A DNA stretch of 64,000 nt from CAYWMY01 sp046352935 (GCA_046352935.1 JAXMGR010000003.1:124001-188000); one strand, 5' to 3'. Shown: positions 30,364-40,192, numbered from the stretch's first letter. Program-made: numbers and translations. Notes: generated by a model not told the origin, from the letters alone.

Positions 30364-32355
30364 ATGAGCAACAACCGTTTCGAGCGACTGTTCTCGCCGC
30401 TGCAGGTCGGCCCGATGCGGGTACCGAACCGCATCTGCGAGACGACGAACAGCATCGGCGCGTCCGCGACGGGCGGTCTTCTCGACGATCGCTTCATCGA
30501 GCATCACGCGGCGAAGGCGCGTGGAGGCACGGGCTGGATCGGCAGCGAGACCTGGCTGCTCAATTCGCCGCTGCCGCCCGAGGCGCAGGACGAGTTCCAC
30601 GCGGGCGCGGGTGCGCTGCGGGTGAGCCTCTATCAGGTGCCGGGCTTCGCCGACGGCGTGGCCCGGTTCTGCGACGAGATCCATCGGGCGGGCTCGGTCG
30701 CCGTGTTCCAGCTGACCCATCTGAACAACGCGCTGGCTGCGTCTTCGGTGCCGATCGTCGAAGCGTACGACTACGTGCCGCACGAACTGTCCGCGGAGCA
30801 GATCGAGTTCATCCTGCAGACCTATGCGGATGCGGCCGCGCTGGCGCGGGACGCGGGTGCCGATGGCATCGAGATCCACTGCGCCCACGAGACCACGCCG
30901 CAGTCGTTCCTCTCGCCCGCGTTGAACCGGCGCCGGGACCGGTGGGGTGGCGGACCGAAGGAACGGATCCGCTTCGTGGTCGAGGCGCTCGAGCGCGTGC
31001 GTGCGCGCGTGGGAAATTCGCTCGCCGTGGGCATCCGCATCAACGGGCAGGAGTCGCGCCAGGGCGGCTACGAGAATCTCGAGATGCGCGAGATGACGTA
31101 CTACCTCGGCGAGACCGGCCTGCTCGATTTCGTCGATGTCGATGTCGGTCACTGCTGGGGATCGCATGCCTACGTTCCGCCGTCCTACTACGGCACGGCG
31201 GAGTACCGCGAGGTCGGCAAGGCCGCGCGCGCGGACCTGGATGCAAGGATTGCCGTGCTGTTCTCGGGCCGGATCAACGAGCCGGTGCTGGCCGAGGAAC
31301 TGCTGCGCGAGGGCTGCTGCGACCTCGTGGGCATGACGCGGGCCGGCATCGCGGACCCGGAGTTCCCGCGCAAGGTGCGGGAAGGGCGGCTCATCGAGAT
31401 GAGGCGCTGCATCGGCTGCAACCGCTGCATCTCCGAAGCGGTGCACAGCAAGGTGCCGGACATGGTCCGCAAGCCGATCTGCTCGGTCAATCCGGTGGTC
31501 GGCAACGAACTGCGGTGGAAGGCCGAGTACCGGCCGGCGCCGCGCGCGAAGCGGGTGCTGGTGGTCGGCGGCGGTGTGGCGGGACTCGAGGCCGCGCGCG
31601 TGGCCGCGATGCGAGGGCATCGCGTGACGGTGCTCGAGCGGGGCCGGCGGATCGGCGGGCAGCTGCTGATCGCCGCGAAGGCGCCCGGCCGCGACTCGTT
31701 CACGGACCAGGTCTACTACGAGGAGAACGAGCTCGCGCGGCTCGGCGTCGAGGTGCGCCTGGAGACGGACGCGGATATCGCGGCGATCGAGGCGCTGGCG
31801 CCGGAGGTCGTCGTGATCGCGACGGGTTCGACGCCGCGCGCGCCGCTGGACATTCCGGGCAGCGATCTGCCGCACGTCGTGCAGGGCTGGGACGTCCTCG
31901 CGGGCCGGGTCACGGCCGGGGCGCGTGTCGCGGTCGTGTCGCAGGAGGACTACTTCGAGACGCCGAACGTCGCGGAGTACCTCGCGGAGCAGGGGAAGCG
32001 CGTCGAGATCTTCCACAAGTCGACGCATCTCGGCGCGGACATCGACCGCTATTCGATGGGTGCGGTACTCGGCCGCCTCGAGCGCCATGGCATCGTGATC
32101 CGCCCGAACCTGCGTCTCGCGGCCGTCGCGCCGGATGCGCTCGAATTCGTCTCGGCGTTCGGGCCGCAGCGCTACCGCCACGAGGGATTCGACACGGTGG
32201 TGCTGGTCTACGGTTCGGTGCCCCGGTCATCGCTCTACGACGAACTGCTCGCACGGAAGAGCGTACCCGAGGTTCATGTGGCCGGCTCGGCATGGCTGCC
32301 GCGCCGCATCGCGGAGGCAACACAGCATGGCGCAAGCATCGGCCTGGTGATCTAG
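30364..32355 (+). CDS. OYE/2,4-dienoyl-CoA reductase-type FMN/[4Fe-4S]/FAD oxidoreductase
   Basis: A 663-residue three-domain enzyme. Residues 1 to about 360 are an old-yellow-enzyme TIM barrel (FSPLQVGPMRVPNRI, SFLSPALNRRRDRWGGG). An Fe-S segment CIGCNRCISE follows, and residues ~395-660 are FAD/NAD domains with VVGGGVAGLEAARVAAMRGH. The cysteines run C-x2-C-x2-C-x17-C; the first three follow the trimethylamine-dehydrogenase spacing rather than the usual C-x2-C-x3-C. It could reduce conjugated enoyl-CoA or ring double bonds, or oxidise a substrate. It is first in a long + strand operon. Confidence 0.88.
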   Translation: MSNNRFERLFSPLQVGPMRVPNRICETTNSIGASATGGLLDDRFIEHHAAKARGGTGWIGSETWLLNSPLPPEAQDEFHAGAGALRVSLYQVPGFADGVARFCDEIHRAGSVAVFQLTHLNNALAASSVPIVEAYDYVPHELSAEQIEFILQTYADAAALARDAGADGIEIHCAHETTPQSFLSPALNRRRDRWGGGPKERIRFVVEALERVRARVGNSLAVGIRINGQESRQGGYENLEMREMTYYLGETGLLDFVDVDVGHCWGSHAYVPPSYYGTAEYREVGKAARADLDARIAVLFSGRINEPVLAEELLREGCCDLVGMTRAGIADPEFPRKVREGRLIEMRRCIGCNRCISEAVHSKVPDMVRKPICSVNPVVGNELRWKAEYRPAPRAKRVLVVGGGVAGLEAARVAAMRGHRVTVLERGRRIGGQLLIAAKAPGRDSFTDQVYYEENELARLGVEVRLETDADIAAIEALAPEVVVIATGSTPRAPLDIPGSDLPHVVQGWDVLAGRVTAGARVAVVSQEDYFETPNVAEYLAEQGKRVEIFHKSTHLGADIDRYSMGAVLGRLERHGIVIRPNLRLAAVAPDALEFVSAFGPQRYRHEGFDTVVLVYGSVPRSSLYDELLARKSVPEVHVAGSAWLPRRIAEATQHGASIGLVI

Positions 32356-33267
32356 ATGAGCAATCTCAAGGACTATCCCAGCATCGACATCATGAACCAC
32401 CTCACCGAGGTACGCAGCGATCTGGTGTCGGATCCGTTCAAGTTCCGCGAATTCCAGATCATGCTGGGGACGACGTTCAAGGCCCTCGGCAACCAGAAGT
32501 CGGGGCATGCGCCGCAGTCCGCGCTGCTGCAGGGGCACACGTCGGCGGAACAGTGCCTCGCGAGCATGGACGAATACGGCTACACGCACATCTCGGTGTG
32601 CGCCACGAAGATGTGGTCGTACTACTACCACCGCGATTTCATCCTCGACAGCCCGATCGAACCCATCGCCGAGGCAGTGCTCGCCTCGAAGGGCCGCATC
32701 ATGGGCGCGGCGAGCTACGACCCGTTCCGCATCACCGACAGCCTGCGGACGATCGAACGGGCGGTGCGCGTGCACGGTTTCAACTACGTCTGGTTCCACC
32801 CGTTGTCGTTCGGGCTGCCGCCCAACGACCGGCGCTTCTACCCTCTCTATGCGAAGTGCGTCGAGCTCGACATCGCCGTGGGCTTCCAGGTCGGGCATTC
32901 CGCGGAGGTCCTGCCTTCCGACTGCGGCCGGCCCATGCTCGCCGACGACGTCGCGATCGAGTTCCCCGAACTGCGCATCAACCTGTCGCACACGGGCTGG
33001 CCCTGGGTCGACGAGTGGTGCTCGATGCTGTGGCGGCACCCGAACGTCTACGGTGACATCTCGTCCTATTTCCCGAAGAGCCTGGACGAGCGGTTGATCC
33101 GGTTCATGGACTCGGGGCGCGGCCGCGACAAGGTGCTCTTCGGCACCAACGGGCTCGGACTCAGGCGCTGCAAGGAGGAATTCCTGCAGCTCAACGTCGG
33201 CGAGAACACGAAACGCAAGGTTCTGTACGACAACGCGCGCCGCTTCCTCAAGCTGGATCAGGCGTGA
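32356..33267 (+). CDS. Amidohydrolase family protein with altered metal ligands
   Basis: A 303-residue amidohydrolase_2-type TIM barrel that begins directly after the OYE stop codon. The N-terminal HxH motif is changed (DIMNH, Asp11-Asn14-His15). A mid-barrel FQVGH and LSHTGWPW are present, and the C-terminal strand reads FGTNGL with Asn265 where Asp is usual. Metal use may be reduced or changed. In related catabolic clusters such proteins act as decarboxylases or lactone hydrolases. The substrate is unknown. Confidence 0.78.
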   Translation: MSNLKDYPSIDIMNHLTEVRSDLVSDPFKFREFQIMLGTTFKALGNQKSGHAPQSALLQGHTSAEQCLASMDEYGYTHISVCATKMWSYYYHRDFILDSPIEPIAEAVLASKGRIMGAASYDPFRITDSLRTIERAVRVHGFNYVWFHPLSFGLPPNDRRFYPLYAKCVELDIAVGFQVGHSAEVLPSDCGRPMLADDVAIEFPELRINLSHTGWPWVDEWCSMLWRHPNVYGDISSYFPKSLDERLIRFMDSGRGRDKVLFGTNGLGLRRCKEEFLQLNVGENTKRKVLYDNARRFLKLDQA

Positions 33268-33322
33268 ACCGGTATGCGACGCGCGCTGCGGTCGCTGTGA
33301 ATTGCGGCAAGGAGAGTACGTG

Positions 33323-34519
33323 ATGGCTGGCAAGATCGAAGGTTGGGGCGAGATCACGCAGGCGCACCTGGATGCCCTGCTCCAGCGGCGGAACGTGGTG
33401 CGCGACAAGCCCACGTCCATGATGCGCGACTTCCTGACGCCGAATCAGTGGGACAAGGGCTACGGCAAGGCCAACGTGATCGTGACGCGCGAGATGGCGG
33501 CGCGCTTCGCACGCGGTTTCGGCGACAAGAATCCGCTGTACGCGGATCTGGAGTACGCCGGGAAGACCCGCTGGGGACGGCTCGTCGCGGCGCCCGTCAT
33601 CACGTCGTATGCCGAGATCGTCAACGGCGCGACCGACGGCTTCCCGGGCTGCCATGCGATCTGGCGCGAGTGTGAGTTCGAGTGGTCGCAGCCCGTGTTC
33701 GCGGACGAGCCGCTGGTGGCGGGTACGCACCTCGTGGACGCGCGCATCGTCGACAGCAAGTTCAGCGGCGGCAAGGCCGGCGTGCAGGACTACGAGACGA
33801 ACCTGCGCACGCTGGACGGGCGACACGTGGCGGCCTACCGGACGTCGTGGCACCGTTTCTCGCGCAAGAAGGCCGCCGGCGCCTCGAAATACGGCAAGAC
33901 CGAGCCGATCCAGTGGACGGACGAACAGCTCGAGGAGGTCTGGGCGGAGTACCGCCGGCAGAACTACGCCAACCGCCGTGGTGCGGATCCGCTGTACTTC
34001 GAAGACGTCGAGGTCGGCACGGAGATCCCGCACATCATCAAGGGTCCGATCACGCTGTCGAGCAAGCTCGCGTTCGAGTTCGTGCGCGGTCCGGGCGGGT
34101 GGTTCGTCGGTCACGAACTCGCACTCGACCTCTACGGGAAGCACCCGGCGCTCGCGATCCGCAACGAGGAGAACGTTCCCGAGCCGCCGGTCGCGATCCA
34201 CTGGACCAACGAGCGCTGCCAGAAGTACCTCGGCATGCCCGCCGCCTACGAGGCGGGCTATGAACGCCTCGCGTGGTACACGCAGCTGGTGACGTCGTGG
34301 TGCGGCGACGACGGCTTCATGCGCCGGCTGCAGATCCGCTTCAACGGCTTCCACTGGCAGGGCGACGCGATCCGCCTGTACGGCACCGTGAAGGCCAGGC
34401 GCGTCGTGGACGGCGCGCACCTCGTCGACCTCGAGGTCCGCACGGTCACGCATCCCCGCGGCGAGGAGACCTCGCGGGGCACCGCGACGGTGCAGCTCCT
34501 GAGCCGGCAGGGAGGCTGA
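33323..34519 (+). CDS. MaoC-like double-hotdog acyl-CoA hydratase
   Basis: A 398-residue protein starting at ATG 33323 after AAGGAGAG. It contains two hotdog units: the first with the hydratase motif FGDKNPLYADLEYA, the second with RIRFNGFHWQGDAIRLYGTV near the C-terminus. The length equals a fused pair, while a split version is encoded at 5346-6215. It should hydrate an enoyl-CoA, perhaps a branched or ring-bearing one. It lies 2 nt before the CoA-transferase gene and downstream of the amidohydrolase. Confidence 0.82.
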   Translation: MAGKIEGWGEITQAHLDALLQRRNVVRDKPTSMMRDFLTPNQWDKGYGKANVIVTREMAARFARGFGDKNPLYADLEYAGKTRWGRLVAAPVITSYAEIVNGATDGFPGCHAIWRECEFEWSQPVFADEPLVAGTHLVDARIVDSKFSGGKAGVQDYETNLRTLDGRHVAAYRTSWHRFSRKKAAGASKYGKTEPIQWTDEQLEEVWAEYRRQNYANRRGADPLYFEDVEVGTEIPHIIKGPITLSSKLAFEFVRGPGGWFVGHELALDLYGKHPALAIRNEENVPEPPVAIHWTNERCQKYLGMPAAYEAGYERLAWYTQLVTSWCGDDGFMRRLQIRFNGFHWQGDAIRLYGTVKARRVVDGAHLVDLEVRTVTHPRGEETSRGTATVQLLSRQGG

Positions 34520-34521
34520 CC

Positions 34522-36891
34522 GTGTCCGCGCTCTCGCACCTGCGTGTGGTCGAATACGGCGACGGTGTCGCCGCACCGCTGTGTTCGCGGCTGTTCGCGG
34601 ACATGGGCGCGGAAGTCACCAAGGTAGAGCCGCCCGCCGGCGACTCGACGCGGCGGCACGGGCCTTTCCCGGGTGACCGCCCGGATGCGGAGGCGAGCGG
34701 AGTCTTCCATCTGCTGAACGCAGGCAAGAAGGGCCTCGTCGCCGATCTCGACGACGCGGCGGATCTCGAAGCCTTGCATCGCCTGCTGGCGGGAACCGAC
34801 GTGTTCGTGGAGAGCGCGACCTTCGCCGACTGGAAGCGCTGGGGGCTCGATCACGAAACGCTCCTCCGCCGCCATCCGCATCTCGTGGTCGTGTCCATCT
34901 CGCCCTACGGCCGCAAGGGTGCCTGGGCGGATCGCCCCGGCACCGATCTCACCGTGCAGGCCGTGAGCTCGCTGCCGCACGCGATCGGCTGGCCGGACCG
35001 CGCGCCGCTGCCGCTGCCGTACGATCAGGCGGACTACCAGGCGGGATTCCATGGCTTCGCGGCGGCACTCTGCGCCGTGCGCGAGCGCTCGATCTCCGGG
35101 CAGGGCCAGGGCATCGACATCTCCAGTGCACAGGTGCTGGCCTACCAGATCGGCGGCATGGCGCTCGTGACGTCGAAGCGGTTCCCGCTGCAGCGCTCGG
35201 GCAACCGGCTCAAGGGCACGCTGTACCCGACGGCGTTCTTCGAGGCGAAGGACGGCTACGTGTGCACGGTGACGCTGCACGGCAAGCAGTGGCGCAAGTG
35301 GATCGAGCTCATGGGTACTCCCGAGTGGGCGAAGGATCCGCAGAACCTCGATGCTTTCCGGCTGGGCTCGCTGGGCCCCGAGGAGCCCGTCGACATCTAT
35401 TTCCGCGACTGGCTGCGGCAGTTCACGCGCGCCGAGCTCATCGCGATGGGCAACGCCAACGACCTCATCGTCGGCGAGGTGAAGAGCGTCGACCAGGTCC
35501 TGGAGAGCCCGCAGTTCGCCTTCCGCGAGCAGTGGGCGAGAATCCCGGTGAGTGGCGGCGAGGTCCGTGTGCCAAAGCCGGGCTACTCGTTCAGCGAGAC
35601 GCCGGTCGCGATCCGCGGTCCCGGCCCGCAGCTCGCAGCCGGTTCCGCGGCGCTGCGTACGCAGCCGCCGCGCCCGCTGTCGCTGCCGGCGGGTACGCGG
35701 CGCAAGGGCGCGCTCGACGGCGTGCGCGTGCTCGATTTCGGCTGGAACTGGGCCGGACCGATGGCGGGCCAGCTGCTGGCCGACATGGGCGCCGAGGTCA
35801 TCCGCATGGAGACCTCGCTGCGGCTCGACAACATGCGCGCCTTCGACTATGCCTCGATCTTCTTCTGCCACAACAACCGCTCGAAGAAGGCCGCGACCTT
35901 CAACGTCGCCGATCCGCGTGGCTCGGAGCTCGTGCGCCGGCTGGCCGAGAAGTGCGACATCGTCATCGACAACTTCGCGGCCGGCGTCATGGCGAAGAAC
36001 GGGCTCGGCTACGCCGATCTCGTCAAGCACAATCCGCGCATCATCGCGGTGTCCATGAGCATGGCCGGCCAGACGGGCCCCGAGCGTTCGCTGCGCGGCT
36101 TCGCATCGATCTCCTCGGCCTACGTCGGCCTCGAGGGCATGGTCGGTTATCCCGAAGAGAACATGACGACCGGGTTCATGGCGTTCGGGCTCGGCGACAC
36201 GACGCAGGCGATCCAGGCGGTCTCCGGCGCGGTCGCGGCGCTCATCCACCGCGAGCGCACGGGCCAGGGACAGTTCGTGGACATGAGCCAGATCGGTTCG
36301 CTGTGCGCGTCGCTCGGGGAGCCGCTGCTCGACTACCAGCTCAATCATCGCCTCGCGGGCCTGCAGGGCAACCGCCACCCGCAGTATGCGCCGCACGGCA
36401 TCCACGGCTGTGACGACGGCCGGCGCTGGGTGGCCGTCGCCGTGCGCGACGACAAGGACTGGCGCGCACTCTGTGGCGTGATGCAGCGCCGCGACTGGCT
36501 GGAAGACGCCACGCTGTCTTCCGAGGCCACGCGCCGCGCCCGTGTGCAGGAACTGGAGCGGGGCGTCGGCGAGTGGTGCCGCCCGCGCAACCGGGACGAG
36601 ATCGTCGAGCAGCTGTGTGCGGCGGGTGTCCCCGCGGCGCCGGTGCTCGAACTGCCCGAGAGGAACGACCACGCCGCATTCGCGGGCCGCAGTCTCGTGC
36701 TGTCGCACGAGGGCGGATCGTACGAACCCTGCAGGATCTACGCGACGCCCTGGTCGTTCACGGCGACGCCGCCCGTGATGTGGCGCCCGACGCCGGCCGT
36801 GGGCGAGCACAACGACTACGTGCACCGCGAACTGCTGGGCCTCGACGAGGCCACGATCGCGAGGCTCAGGGAAGAGAAGGTGCTCGTGTGA
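34522..36891 (+). CDS. Fused tandem family III CoA-transferase (CaiB/BaiF type)
   Basis: A 789-residue protein, twice the family length. GTG 34522 has GGAGG just upstream. Two CaiB-like halves lie at about residues 1-380 and 395-789. The first keeps the catalytic Asp142 (RPGTDLTVQA). In the second the corresponding position is Ala528 (RGFASISSAY), so one half appears inactive. Tandem versions occur in actinobacterial and proteobacterial acyl catabolism. It would move CoA between acyl groups without ATP. It overlaps no gene but is close-packed with the MaoC gene. Confidence 0.88.
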   Translation: MSALSHLRVVEYGDGVAAPLCSRLFADMGAEVTKVEPPAGDSTRRHGPFPGDRPDAEASGVFHLLNAGKKGLVADLDDAADLEALHRLLAGTDVFVESATFADWKRWGLDHETLLRRHPHLVVVSISPYGRKGAWADRPGTDLTVQAVSSLPHAIGWPDRAPLPLPYDQADYQAGFHGFAAALCAVRERSISGQGQGIDISSAQVLAYQIGGMALVTSKRFPLQRSGNRLKGTLYPTAFFEAKDGYVCTVTLHGKQWRKWIELMGTPEWAKDPQNLDAFRLGSLGPEEPVDIYFRDWLRQFTRAELIAMGNANDLIVGEVKSVDQVLESPQFAFREQWARIPVSGGEVRVPKPGYSFSETPVAIRGPGPQLAAGSAALRTQPPRPLSLPAGTRRKGALDGVRVLDFGWNWAGPMAGQLLADMGAEVIRMETSLRLDNMRAFDYASIFFCHNNRSKKAATFNVADPRGSELVRRLAEKCDIVIDNFAAGVMAKNGLGYADLVKHNPRIIAVSMSMAGQTGPERSLRGFASISSAYVGLEGMVGYPEENMTTGFMAFGLGDTTQAIQAVSGAVAALIHRERTGQGQFVDMSQIGSLCASLGEPLLDYQLNHRLAGLQGNRHPQYAPHGIHGCDDGRRWVAVAVRDDKDWRALCGVMQRRDWLEDATLSSEATRRARVQELERGVGEWCRPRNRDEIVEQLCAAGVPAAPVLELPERNDHAAFAGRSLVLSHEGGSYEPCRIYATPWSFTATPPVMWRPTPAVGEHNDYVHRELLGLDEATIARLREEKVLV

Positions 36892-36903
36892 CGGGAAGCG
36901 ACG

Positions 36904-37602
36904 ATGGTTGATCTCAGCGGTCACGCCCTGGCGGTGTCGACGAAGATCTCCCGCGACGCCACGTCCACCGGCGCGGCGGGTGTGGCGATGCCGCGGCCCG
37001 CGGCGAGGCGACGCATGACGCGCGCCGAGCGTGCGCGCGGCGTGCGCGAGGCCATCTTCCGCGCCGCGGCCCGCGTTGTCGGCGACCATGGCTACGCGGA
37101 GACCTCGGTGACGCGGATCACCGAGCTCGCGGGGATCGCGCAGGGCACTTTCTACCTGTACTTCGAGTCGCGGCAGGCGCTCTTCGACGAGATGCTGGCC
37201 CACGAAGGCGAAGGGCTGCTGCTCGCCATGCGGCAGGCGGTGAAGGATGCGACGGGCTTCTACGTCGTCGAGGAGCGCGGCTATCGCGCGTTCTTCGAGT
37301 ACATGCGCGCGCACCCCTGGATGTTCCGCGTCCTGAACGAGGCCGAGGTCGCGGCGCCCGCCGGCTACAACCGCTACCTGTCTCGGATGATCGCGTCCTA
37401 TACGGCGTCTCTCGGTCGCAGCGTCGCGAGCGGCGAGATCCGGCGCTTCGGCGAGGACGAACTGGTCGCGCTCGCGCACATGCTGATCGCCGCGCGCAAG
37501 TCGCTGTACCGGCACTTCGTCAAAAGTGCGAATATTTCTGCCCACACCGTCGAGATGGCTGTGGGCGCCTACATGAAACTGGTGACCGGTGGCGTCAACT
37601 GA
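36904..37602 (+). CDS. TetR/AcrR family transcriptional regulator
   Basis: A 232-residue regulator with a 40-residue disordered N-terminus and an HTH at about residues 69-87 (VTRITELAGIAQGTFYLYF). The domain after it contains VEERGYRAFFEYMRAHP. It sits 12 nt after the CoA-transferase and 27 nt before the aminoglycoside-phosphotransferase-like gene, so it is read through with the operon. Its ligand is unknown. Confidence 0.87.
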   Translation: MVDLSGHALAVSTKISRDATSTGAAGVAMPRPAARRRMTRAERARGVREAIFRAAARVVGDHGYAETSVTRITELAGIAQGTFYLYFESRQALFDEMLAHEGEGLLLAMRQAVKDATGFYVVEERGYRAFFEYMRAHPWMFRVLNEAEVAAPAGYNRYLSRMIASYTASLGRSVASGEIRRFGEDELVALAHMLIAARKSLYRHFVKSANISAHTVEMAVGAYMKLVTGGVN

Positions 37603-37629
37603 GGCGATCCACCGGCTGGCGAGGGGGAC

Positions 37630-38649
37630 ATGAACGACGTCCAGCGGAATCACGGCATCCCGGAGGCGACGGCGATCCTGGCGCGGTTCATCTCCGAGCA
37701 GACGGGCTCTGCCGCGGAAGTGCGGGATCTCGAGCGGACGCCGGGTGGTTTTTCGTACGAGACCTGGCGTCTGCGCGCGAGCTGGACCGATCGCGGCGAG
37801 CGCCACAGCGGCATCCTCATCATGCGCAAGGCGCCGCGCGCAGGACTGCTCGAGCCCTACGACGCCAGCGTGGAGTTCCGGGTGCTGCGCGCGCTCGAGG
37901 GTTCAGGTGTGCCGGTCCCGCGCGTCTACTGGTGCGATCCGACCGGCACGGTCCTCGGGACGACGTTCTACATCATGGAGTTCGTCGAGGGCGATGTGCC
38001 CCTTCCCTGGGGCGATACGCTGCCCGCTCCGGAACGCGCGGAGGTTCATCGGCAGTTCACGGATGCGCTTGCGACACTGCACACCTTCGACTGGGAGTCC
38101 GCGGGCCTCGCATTCCTCGGCGTGCCCGCCGACCGCAACGATCCGGCGGCGCTGGCGCTCGACCGCTGCGAGGAAGTGCTGGAGCGGATCAAGCTGCGGC
38201 CCTATCCCGTGCTGCGCGAGGTCATCGCCCACCTCAGGGCGATCCGGCCGCGCTGCCCGCGCCTCAGCCTGATCCACGACGACTACCGCATGGGCAACTT
38301 CATCTGGCGCGACGGCCGGATCCAGGCGGTGCTCGACTGGGAGCGGGTGTTCATCGGCGACCCGATGGCGGACATCGCCTTCACGCGCATCCAGACGCTC
38401 GCGGGGTGGTGCAGCATCAGCGGTGCGATGGCGGAGCGCTACGCGCAGCAGTCCGGCATCGCCGTCGACGAGGCGCGTGTCGGCTTCTGGCACCTGCTCG
38501 AGACGCTGAAGGCGGATCTCGTCGGACTGACGGCGCTCAAGGTGTTCGCCGACGGCCGTTCCTCGGACCTGCGGCTCCTGCAGATCGGCCGCAACGTGCT
38601 CGCGAACAACATCCCGGCGGAAGCCGAAGCCATAGGACTCGGACGATGA
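37630..38649 (+). CDS. APH-fold phosphotransferase family protein (ACAD10/11-like)
   Basis: A 339-residue kinase-fold protein. The catalytic loop HDDYRMGN (His216 to Asn223) and the metal-binding Asp236 (VLDWE) are intact. This group is linked to acyl-CoA dehydrogenases (ACAD10/11) and to beta-oxidation of hydroxylated acyl chains, where phosphorylation of a hydroxyacyl-CoA permits elimination. That role is plausible here because it lies among CoA-pathway genes. Its stop overlaps the next start by 4 nt. Confidence 0.85.
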   Translation: MNDVQRNHGIPEATAILARFISEQTGSAAEVRDLERTPGGFSYETWRLRASWTDRGERHSGILIMRKAPRAGLLEPYDASVEFRVLRALEGSGVPVPRVYWCDPTGTVLGTTFYIMEFVEGDVPLPWGDTLPAPERAEVHRQFTDALATLHTFDWESAGLAFLGVPADRNDPAALALDRCEEVLERIKLRPYPVLREVIAHLRAIRPRCPRLSLIHDDYRMGNFIWRDGRIQAVLDWERVFIGDPMADIAFTRIQTLAGWCSISGAMAERYAQQSGIAVDEARVGFWHLLETLKADLVGLTALKVFADGRSSDLRLLQIGRNVLANNIPAEAEAIGLGR

Positions 38650-39116
38650 TCGAGCAGACAGTCCCTCTCCGACAGCTCACCGCCGGCATGGCCAACTGCA
38701 TCCGCGAGTGGATCCTGCCGCATCTCACCGACGCGATGGCCCGCATCCAGGCCGAGCAGCTCATCACGATGCTGGGCGAGCTGCCGCGCGCCGTGGCGCC
38801 GGCCGCGCTCGCGCGCATCCGTGTGGACAGCGACGAAGCGCGCGCGTTGCTGGCACGGCTGGGCGAAGGCGCGCCACCCGAGGCGGCCGGCCCGTACGTC
38901 GACGACCTCATGACCGAGAACGCGGCGCTCAAGGAAAGGCTGGAGGCGCTCGCCGACCGCTGTCGCGCCGCGCGCGATGCGGCGACGCTGCTCGAGGTCC
39001 AGCGCTTTTTCGTCGCGAGCGCGAAGCGCGAGGGCGAGGGCGCGTCCGTGCAGCTCTTCGAGGAGATGACGGCGCGCGATCGCGAAGGCAAGCAGGACCT
39101 GAAGCACGACGACTGA
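38646..39116 (+). CDS. Hypothetical protein with coiled-coil segment
   Basis: A 156-residue protein with no motif I recognise. It starts at ATG 38646, overlapping the phosphotransferase stop (ATGA). It is helix-rich, with a heptad-like stretch at about residues 90-110 (TENAALKERLEALADRCRA). No signal peptide or membrane span is visible. Such small acidic helical proteins often follow APH-type genes in acyl-CoA catabolic clusters. A partner or stabilising role for the phosphotransferase is possible but not shown. Confidence 0.7.
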   Translation: MIEQTVPLRQLTAGMANCIREWILPHLTDAMARIQAEQLITMLGELPRAVAPAALARIRVDSDEARALLARLGEGAPPEAAGPYVDDLMTENAALKERLEALADRCRAARDAATLLEVQRFFVASAKREGEGASVQLFEEMTARDREGKQDLKHDD

Positions 39117-39136
39117 GCGGAACGGGAGCAGTAATC

Positions 39137-40192
39137 ATGGCGAAGATGCGATCCGTGACGCTGGTGGCGCCGCGCCGCTTCGAGATCGTGGAGGTCGACC
39201 GGCCCGAGGTGGACGATGACTCGGTCATCGTGAAGGTCGAAGGCCACGGCATCTGCGGCAGCAACCTGCACTTCTGGCAGGGCGGCGGCGAGGGCATCGC
39301 GATGTGCTGCTATCCGATGCACGGTGCGGGAGGCCACGAGTTCGGCGGCGTGGTCGCCGAGACCGGTCGCAACGTCACGCAGGTCAGGGTCGGGGACCGC
39401 GTGGCGGTCGACTTCTTCCACAGCACGGCCTGCGGACGCTGCCAGTACTGCCTGTCCGGCTGGACCAACCAGTGCATCAACCGGGCGCGCTACATCACGG
39501 GCGGCTTCGTCGACTACCTCAAGCTGACGGAGCGGGGACTGCACGTCCTGCCCGATCACATCGAGACCCATGCGGCCGCGATCGCGGAGCCCGCGGCCGC
39601 GCCGGTGAGCGCGCTCAGGCGCCTCGGCATGCGCGGCGGCGAGCAGGTCGTGGTGCTGGGGGCCAGCGTCCTCGGTCTCGCGGCGGTCGGCGCCGCGAAG
39701 GCGATGGGCGCCGGCCGCGTCGTCGTCACGGCCAAGTACGACCAGCAGGCCGAGTTCGCGCGGCGCTTCGGAGCCGATGTCGTGGTGCGCAGCACCGGGC
39801 CGGAGGGCGTCGACGAGATCCGCGCGCAGCTCCCCGGGGGTGTCGCCGACATCGTCGTCGAGACCGTCGGCGGTCTTGCGCCGACGCTCGATCACGCGGC
39901 CGACCTCGTGCGACCGCGCGGCGACGTGATCGTGCTCGGGCTCTGGGACCGTCCCGTGCCCGTGGACTCGTGGAAGTCCGTCATCAAGGACATCACCTAC
40001 CGCTTCTGCCTGACCTACGGCCAGAATGGCATGAAGAGCGACTTCGGCTACACGGTCGAGCTCATGGCCTCGCGGCGCGTGCCGATGCAGGACCTGGTCA
40101 CGCACGTGTTCCCGCTCGAGCGGATCGACGAGGCTTTCGAGATCGCGGCCGACAAGTCGAAGGGCGCGCTGAAGGTGATCCTTAAGGCCTGA
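39137..40192 (+). CDS. Zinc-dependent alcohol dehydrogenase (MDR family)
   Basis: A 351-residue medium-chain dehydrogenase starting at ATG 39137. The catalytic zinc ligands are Cys40, His67 and Glu68 (HEFGG); the structural zinc site is Cys99, Cys102, Cys105 and Cys113. The Rossmann motif VLGASVLGLAAVGAA binds the nucleotide. It should interconvert an alcohol and a ketone or aldehyde. It follows the hypothetical gene by 20 nt and precedes the VOC protein by 26 nt. Confidence 0.9.
   Translation: MAKMRSVTLVAPRRFEIVEVDRPEVDDDSVIVKVEGHGICGSNLHFWQGGGEGIAMCCYPMHGAGGHEFGGVVAETGRNVTQVRVGDRVAVDFFHSTACGRCQYCLSGWTNQCINRARYITGGFVDYLKLTERGLHVLPDHIETHAAAIAEPAAAPVSALRRLGMRGGEQVVVLGASVLGLAAVGAAKAMGAGRVVVTAKYDQQAEFARRFGADVVVRSTGPEGVDEIRAQLPGGVADIVVETVGGLAPTLDHAADLVRPRGDVIVLGLWDRPVPVDSWKSVIKDITYRFCLTYGQNGMKSDFGYTVELMASRRVPMQDLVTHVFPLERIDEAFEIAADKSKGALKVILKA

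Noticed and set aside
34258..37806. A 1182-residue minus-strand open frame covering the CoA-transferase and TetR genes
   Set aside because: It is antisense to well-supported genes with recognisable domains, has Arg/His-rich composition and no motif. It is a product of high GC content.
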